NCBI GenBank assembly: GCA_024643945.1
Contig: JAHELX010000082.1
Span: forward strand, 1-14,665
DNA length: 14,665 nucleotides
Direction of reading: 5' to 3'
Source of the DNA: Anaerolineales bacterium
GTDB taxonomy: Bacteria; Chloroflexota; Anaerolineae; 4572-78; NAK82
In this document: one piece after another, positions 13,265 through 14,665 of the stretch
Numbering within the stretch: position 1 is the first letter of the stretch
How the letters are laid out: each line of letters opens with the position of its first letter
Position numbers and translations under genes: made by a program
The notes under the pieces: generated by a model
The model's database searches: none
What the model was told of the DNA's origin: nothing
Seen by the model: only the letters and a program-made list of their open reading frames with translations

Positions 13265-14665
13265 CGGCTTAGTGATCTCTAGCAATTGCTGCAGTACCTT
13301 TTCCATCGCGTCCAATTCAGAGCCATAAGTAGCCCAGTCGCCGGCACGGAGCGCCTCCTGGGCGGCGCCGTAGTGCTCGTCGGCCTGGCTGGCCAGGTCG
13401 TAGACTTGCCGGGTCAGCTCGGGCGGAAGTTCGCCGGTGATGACAGCACCGGTCTCCGGTGCTGTCTTCTCGGTGGCTGCGATGCCGCTGGCTGCGGTCC
13501 CGAAAAGTTGTACCAGTCCGTCGGCCAGCGAATCGGCCATGACTACCTGTTCGCCGGAGGCCAGGATAATGCGTTTAAGCTCGGGGATCTGGCCCGACTC
13601 GGCTTGCAGATACAGTGGCTCCACGTAGAGCAACGAACGCTCCAGGGGGATGACCAACAAATTGCCGCGAATGACCTGCGACCCCCGCTGGCTCCACAGT
13701 GAGAGTTGGGCCGAAATCTCCGGGTTCTGGTCTATACGGGCTTCGATTTGCAGCGGGCCAAAGATGAGTTCTTGCTTGGGGAAACGGTAGATGACGAGTT
13801 GCCCGTAATGTTCGCCGTCGCTGCGACCGGCCATCCAGGCAATGAGGTTGTCTTTAGTGGCAGGGGTGAAGGGTTGGATGAGCATGAACTCTTCTCCCCC
13901 GTGGGGACCTGTGGGCTGTGTCTCACCCGGTAGCCGGATGATGACGTAATAGGGCTCGACCGGTTGGTCTTGCCCCGAAAAGACTTCGCGTGGGATGCTC
14001 CACAGATCTTCTTTGTTGTAGAACACGTTCACGTCGCGCATGTGATACGTCTGGTACATGGTGGCCTGGATGTTAAACAACCCCTCGGGATAACGCAGGT
14101 GTTCCCGCAGGCTATCGGGCATGGCTGCCTGGGAGGTAAAGAGGTTGGGATAGATGGCCGCGTATGTCTGCACCAGCGGATCGGTGGGATCGGTGATGTA
14201 AAAGGTCATCGAGCCGTTGTAAGCGTCAATCACCACTTTAACCGCATTGCGGATGTAGTTGATGCCATTGCTGACCGGTTCGGCATAGGGATAGCGATCG
14301 CTGGTGGTATAGGCGTCCTGAATCCAGTAGAGTTTGCCGTCCATAAGCGCCAGGTAAGGGTCCTGGTCGTAGCCCAGGAAGGGGGCCACTTCGCGCACCC
14401 GGTCCTGGATGCGCCGGTTGAACATCAACCGGCTGTGATTGTCTATGTACTGACTCAGCAAAACGTTGGCGTCGGCCAGGCGCAGAGCGAAAGCCAGCCG
14501 CTTCGGGTACGAATTGAGCGGTACGCCGCCAGTTCCCTCATAAGAGGTGTAGACATTGTCTTCGCCGCGTGGGTAGTCAAACTCCTCAATGCCGGTGTTG
14601 ACGAAGACGTAGTTGTTGGTCAGTTCACCGTAATAGATCTCGGGGCGGTCAATCTTCAGCGGCAC
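13253..14665 (-). CDS. UPF0182 family protein, C-terminal part (runs off right edge)
   Basis: 470 residues to the right edge; the protein is incomplete because UPF0182 members are usually about 900-1000 aa with several N-terminal TM helices, here missing. The GTG at the edge (14665) is therefore a chance codon. Visible family features are RPEIYYGELTNNYVFVNTG (near 7-25), then GGVPLNSYPKRLAFALRLAD (47-66), YLALMDGKLYWIQDAYTTSD (103-122), the MTFYITDPTDPLVQTYAAIYP stretch near 154-174, and a C-terminal helical pair ending DWATYGSELDAMEKVLQQL. The large extracytoplasmic domain has no known activity. Its TAA is 58 nt before the cytochrome operon's promoter, so the genes seem separately transcribed. 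Confidence 0.93.
   Translation of the reverse strand: MPLKIDRPEIYYGELTNNYVFVNTGIEEFDYPRGEDNVYTSYEGTGGVPLNSYPKRLAFALRLADANVLLSQYIDNHSRLMFNRRIQDRVREVAPFLGYDQDPYLALMDGKLYWIQDAYTTSDRYPYAEPVSNGINYIRNAVKVVIDAYNGSMTFYITDPTDPLVQTYAAIYPNLFTSQAAMPDSLREHLRYPEGLFNIQATMYQTYHMRDVNVFYNKEDLWSIPREVFSGQDQPVEPYYVIIRLPGETQPTGPHGGEEFMLIQPFTPATKDNLIAWMAGRSDGEHYGQLVIYRFPKQELIFGPLQIEARIDQNPEISAQLSLWSQRGSQVIRGNLLVIPLERSLLYVEPLYLQAESGQIPELKRIILASGEQVVMADSLADGLVQLFGTAASGIAATEKTAPETGAVITGELPPELTRQVYDLASQADEHYGAAQEALRAGDWATYGSELDAMEKVLQQLLEITKPPAQ

Noticed and set aside
14663..14665. GTG at the right edge as the start of the UPF0182 gene
   Set aside because: Family members have several hundred more N-terminal residues with TM helices; the gene is cut by the window edge.
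1..14665. CRISPR array or tRNA genes
   Set aside because: No regularly spaced direct repeats and no cloverleaf with a T-loop GTTCGANTC-type motif were seen on either strand.

Overview
The window looks like a chromosomal segment of a Chloroflexota bacterium (an Anaerolineae/Caldilineae-type lineage is my best guess). I base this on overall gene character: a compact SigA, a UPF0182 protein, a kinase-less 7TM/GAF/HTH sensor, an F420/FMN luciferase-like enzyme and GC-rich coding with sigma70-type promoters. No rRNA, tRNA, CRISPR array or intact transposon is visible, so this is housekeeping plus accessory metabolism, not a mobile island.

Layout, left to right. (1) Minus strand, 1-3530: a GNAT acetyltransferase, a membrane sensor/regulator (7TM-GAF-HTH) and the N-terminal part of ribosomal protein S1, whose gene runs off the left edge. 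S1 has its own perfect TTGACA-17-TATAAT promoter overlapping the sensor's stop codon, and a leader of about 235 nt. (2) Plus strand, 3761-5530: a MIP channel with an altered first NPA box (NPV), then lgt (prolipoprotein diacylglyceryl transferase). lgt is followed by a stem-loop region and a 14-bp bidirectional terminator that also faces rpoD. (3) Minus strand, 5749-6948: rpoD/sigA, with its own perfect consensus promoter and a stem-loop at the predicted mRNA 5' end. (4) Plus strand, 7210-9293, divergent from rpoD: a MarR repressor with overlapping palindromes on its start site, and the DHA2-type drug exporter it probably controls. (5) A 103-nt element bounded by 17-nt inverted repeats, between convergent genes. 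(6) Minus strand, 9465-10472: an LLM-class (F420/FMN) oxidoreductase, preceded by a 365-nt stretch without a recognisable gene. (7) Minus strand, 10838-13038: a two-gene operon of a membrane-anchored octaheme cytochrome c of the hydroxylamine-oxidoreductase (HAO) family and a translationally coupled membrane protein, with its own promoter and a leader that can fold several ways. (8) Minus strand, 13253 to the right edge: the C-terminal half of a UPF0182 protein.

The most interesting unit is the octaheme cytochrome operon. The partner membrane protein, read by eye, appears to be built from four copies of a two-helix hairpin. Each copy carries one histidine at the same place near the end of its first helix (H44, H104, H195, H254), and a proline near the start of the second. 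Coupled to an eight-heme HAO-like protein lacking any NrfH-type partner here, it is a candidate for an undescribed membrane module that exchanges electrons with the quinone pool. That function is inference; the repeat pattern, heme motifs and 2-nt gene spacing are visible directly.

Regulatory DNA is unusually readable: three exact or near-exact sigma70 promoters (S1, rpoD, marR) plus a strong one for the cytochrome operon, and several leader or trailer stem-loops described below.
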